Source: CAYRKT01 sp964425005 (GTDB lineage: Bacteria; Synergistota; Synergistia; CAYRKT01). Taken from it: 7,354 nt of DNA. The first letter of the stretch is position 1, and each line of letters begins with the position of its first letter. The stretch spans positions 1 to 7,354 of the forward strand of contig CAYRKT010000083.1 of the NCBI GenBank assembly GCA_964425005.1, in the 5' to 3' direction. Of the stretch, positions 6,620 to 7,354 are shown one piece after another. The translations under genes were made by a program, and so were the position numbers. The notes below the pieces were generated by a model. It was not told where the DNA came from and searched no databases. It saw only the letters and a list, made by a program, of their open reading frames with translations.

Positions 6620-6985
6620 TCATCCCCCCAGCACCTTGTGGAGGGCCTCCAGGACCCTGTCGGGCTGGAAGGGCTTGACCACGAAGTCGGAGGCGCCCGC
6701 CCTTATGGAGTCTATCACCATGGCCTGCTGGCCCATGGCGCTCACCATAACTATCTTGGCGTTGGGGTCTACCTTCTTTATCTCCTTGACGGCGGTCACC
6801 CCGTCCATCTCGGGCATGGTTATGTCCATGGTGACGACGTCGGGCTTTAGCTCCTTGTACTTCTCCACCGCGTCCTTGCCGTTCTCCGCCTCGCCGACCA
6901 CCTCGAAGCCGTTCTTGGTGAGGATGTCCTTGAGCATCATCCGCATGAAAGCCGCATCGTCCACCACCAGCACCCTGGCTCCCAT
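6620..6985 (-). CDS. cheY: CheY, chemotaxis response regulator
   Basis: This 121-residue single receiver domain has no output domain. Phosphorylated CheY binds the flagellar motor switch to change rotation. All receiver residues are visible: acidic pair Asp9-Asp10, phospho-acceptor Asp54 in VTMDITMPEMDG, Ser82 in VMVSAMGQQ (the Thr/Ser switch position) and Lys104 in FVVKPF. The sequence closely resembles Bacillus CheY, with shared stretches such as VVDDAAFMRMM, MDITMPEMDG and SAMGQQ. This is the only gene here with an ATG start (6985..6983), preceded at 9 bases by GGGAGGT. It begins 25 bases after the fliY stop. A cheY between the switch gene and fliO is the Firmicute-type arrangement and supports a role at the FliY/FliM switch rather than as a general response regulator. 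Confidence 0.96.
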   Translation of the reverse strand: MGARVLVVDDAAFMRMMLKDILTKNGFEVVGEAENGKDAVEKYKELKPDVVTMDITMPEMDGVTAVKEIKKVDPNAKIVMVSAMGQQAMVIDSIRAGASDFVVKPFQPDRVLEALHKVLGG

Positions 6986-7010
6986 ACCCCCCAGACCTCC
7001 CCCGTTGGGC

Positions 7011-7354
7011 TTAGGCGCTCGAAGCGCCCGCCTCCGACCCGGCGACTATCTCGGTGACGCGGACGCCGAAGTTCTCGTCCACCACCACCACCTCGCCCCT
7101 GGCCACCAGCTTGCCGTTGACGAGGATGTCCACCGGCTCGCCAGCGAGCTTGTCTAATTCTATCACAGCACCAGGAGCGAAGGCTAGTACCTCCCTCACC
7201 GTCTTGGAGGCCCTCCCGAGCTCCACCGACACCGTCACGGGCACGTCCAGGACCAGCTCGATGTTGGAGGGGACCTCCGCCCTCCTGGAGGGCACCAGGG
7301 GGGCGAACTCCACGGGCCTCACCGAGGGCTCCTGGACGGGCCTGGAGGGGGAGG
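7011..7354 (-). CDS. fliY: FliY/FliN motor switch protein, C-terminal part
   Basis: The 5' end is outside the window; the frame is open to the right edge with no stop. The visible part (about 114 residues) starts with a Pro-rich linker, SPSRPVQEPSVRPVEFAPLV, then the FliN C-terminal domain: NIELVLDVPVTVSVELGRAS, the VREVLAFAPGAVIELDKLAGEPVDILVNG core, and GEVVVVDENFGVRVTEIV, ending in a short Ala/Ser tail. This domain forms the base of the C-ring and takes part in switching and export. The linker with its VRPVEFAPL element suggests the longer FliY form, which carries a CheC-like phosphatase domain upstream, rather than a short FliN; that part cannot be seen. A GTG at 7322 could act as a start, but it lies inside the linker, so an upstream start is far more likely. 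FliY is preferred to FliN because cheY and fliO follow, as in Bacillus. Confidence 0.9.
   Translation of the reverse strand, partial: SPSRPVQEPSVRPVEFAPLVPSRRAEVPSNIELVLDVPVTVSVELGRASKTVREVLAFAPGAVIELDKLAGEPVDILVNGKLVARGEVVVVDENFGVRVTEIVAGSEAGASSA

Noticed and set aside
7320..7322. GTG as the start of a short FliN
   Set aside because: It sits within a Pro-rich linker, the frame stays open upstream to the window edge, and no clear Shine-Dalgarno precedes it.
1..7354. A non-flagellar type III secretion (injectisome) cluster
   Set aside because: CheY, FlhF, FlhG and FliY/FliN are flagellar-specific, and the order is that of a flagellar operon.

Overview
The window is one uninterrupted run of flagellar export and motility genes, all on the minus strand, so it reads from the right edge to the left. 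In transcription order: fliY/fliN (5' end cut off by the right edge), cheY, fliO, fliP, fliQ, fliR, flhB, flhA, flhF and the first 25 codons of flhG (cut off by the left edge). This is the order of the fla/che operon core of Bacillus and its relatives, including cheY between the switch gene and fliO. There is no insertion, mobile element, RNA gene, CRISPR array or gene-free stretch. The largest gap between genes is 33 bases, between flhB and flhA.

How the genes work together: FliP, FliQ and FliR form the export gate, assembled with help from FliO. FlhB is the substrate-specificity switch beside the gate, and FlhA is the large export-motor and docking protein. FliY/FliN is a C-ring component of the motor switch, and CheY is the phospho-signal that acts on the switch. 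FlhF (SRP-type GTPase) and FlhG (MinD-type ATPase) set flagellar position and number. The window therefore holds the membrane export apparatus plus motor switch input and placement control.

Organism: a flagellated bacterium with high GC content (above about 60% by eye), heavy use of AGG for Arg and frequent ATA for Ile. Those preferences are common in thermophiles. The gene order and the very Bacillus-like CheY point to a high-GC, probably thermophilic member of the Firmicutes or Synergistota (a Thermanaerovibrio-like organism is one guess). This is inference from sequence style and gene order, and the species cannot be named.

The main oddities are in translation and in one protein motif. 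Eight of the nine visible gene starts are best read as TTG; only cheY uses ATG. For flhA and flhB the longest open frame places a strong Shine-Dalgarno sequence inside the coding region, so both starts are moved 18 bases downstream to a TTG. Stop codons often sit inside the next gene's Shine-Dalgarno sequence. FlhB carries NPTS instead of the near-universal NPTH autocleavage motif. A perfect TATAAT lies at the flhB/flhA junction, the one AT-rich spot noticed. I saw no undescribed system; the long open frames on the plus strand are antisense shadows of these genes.
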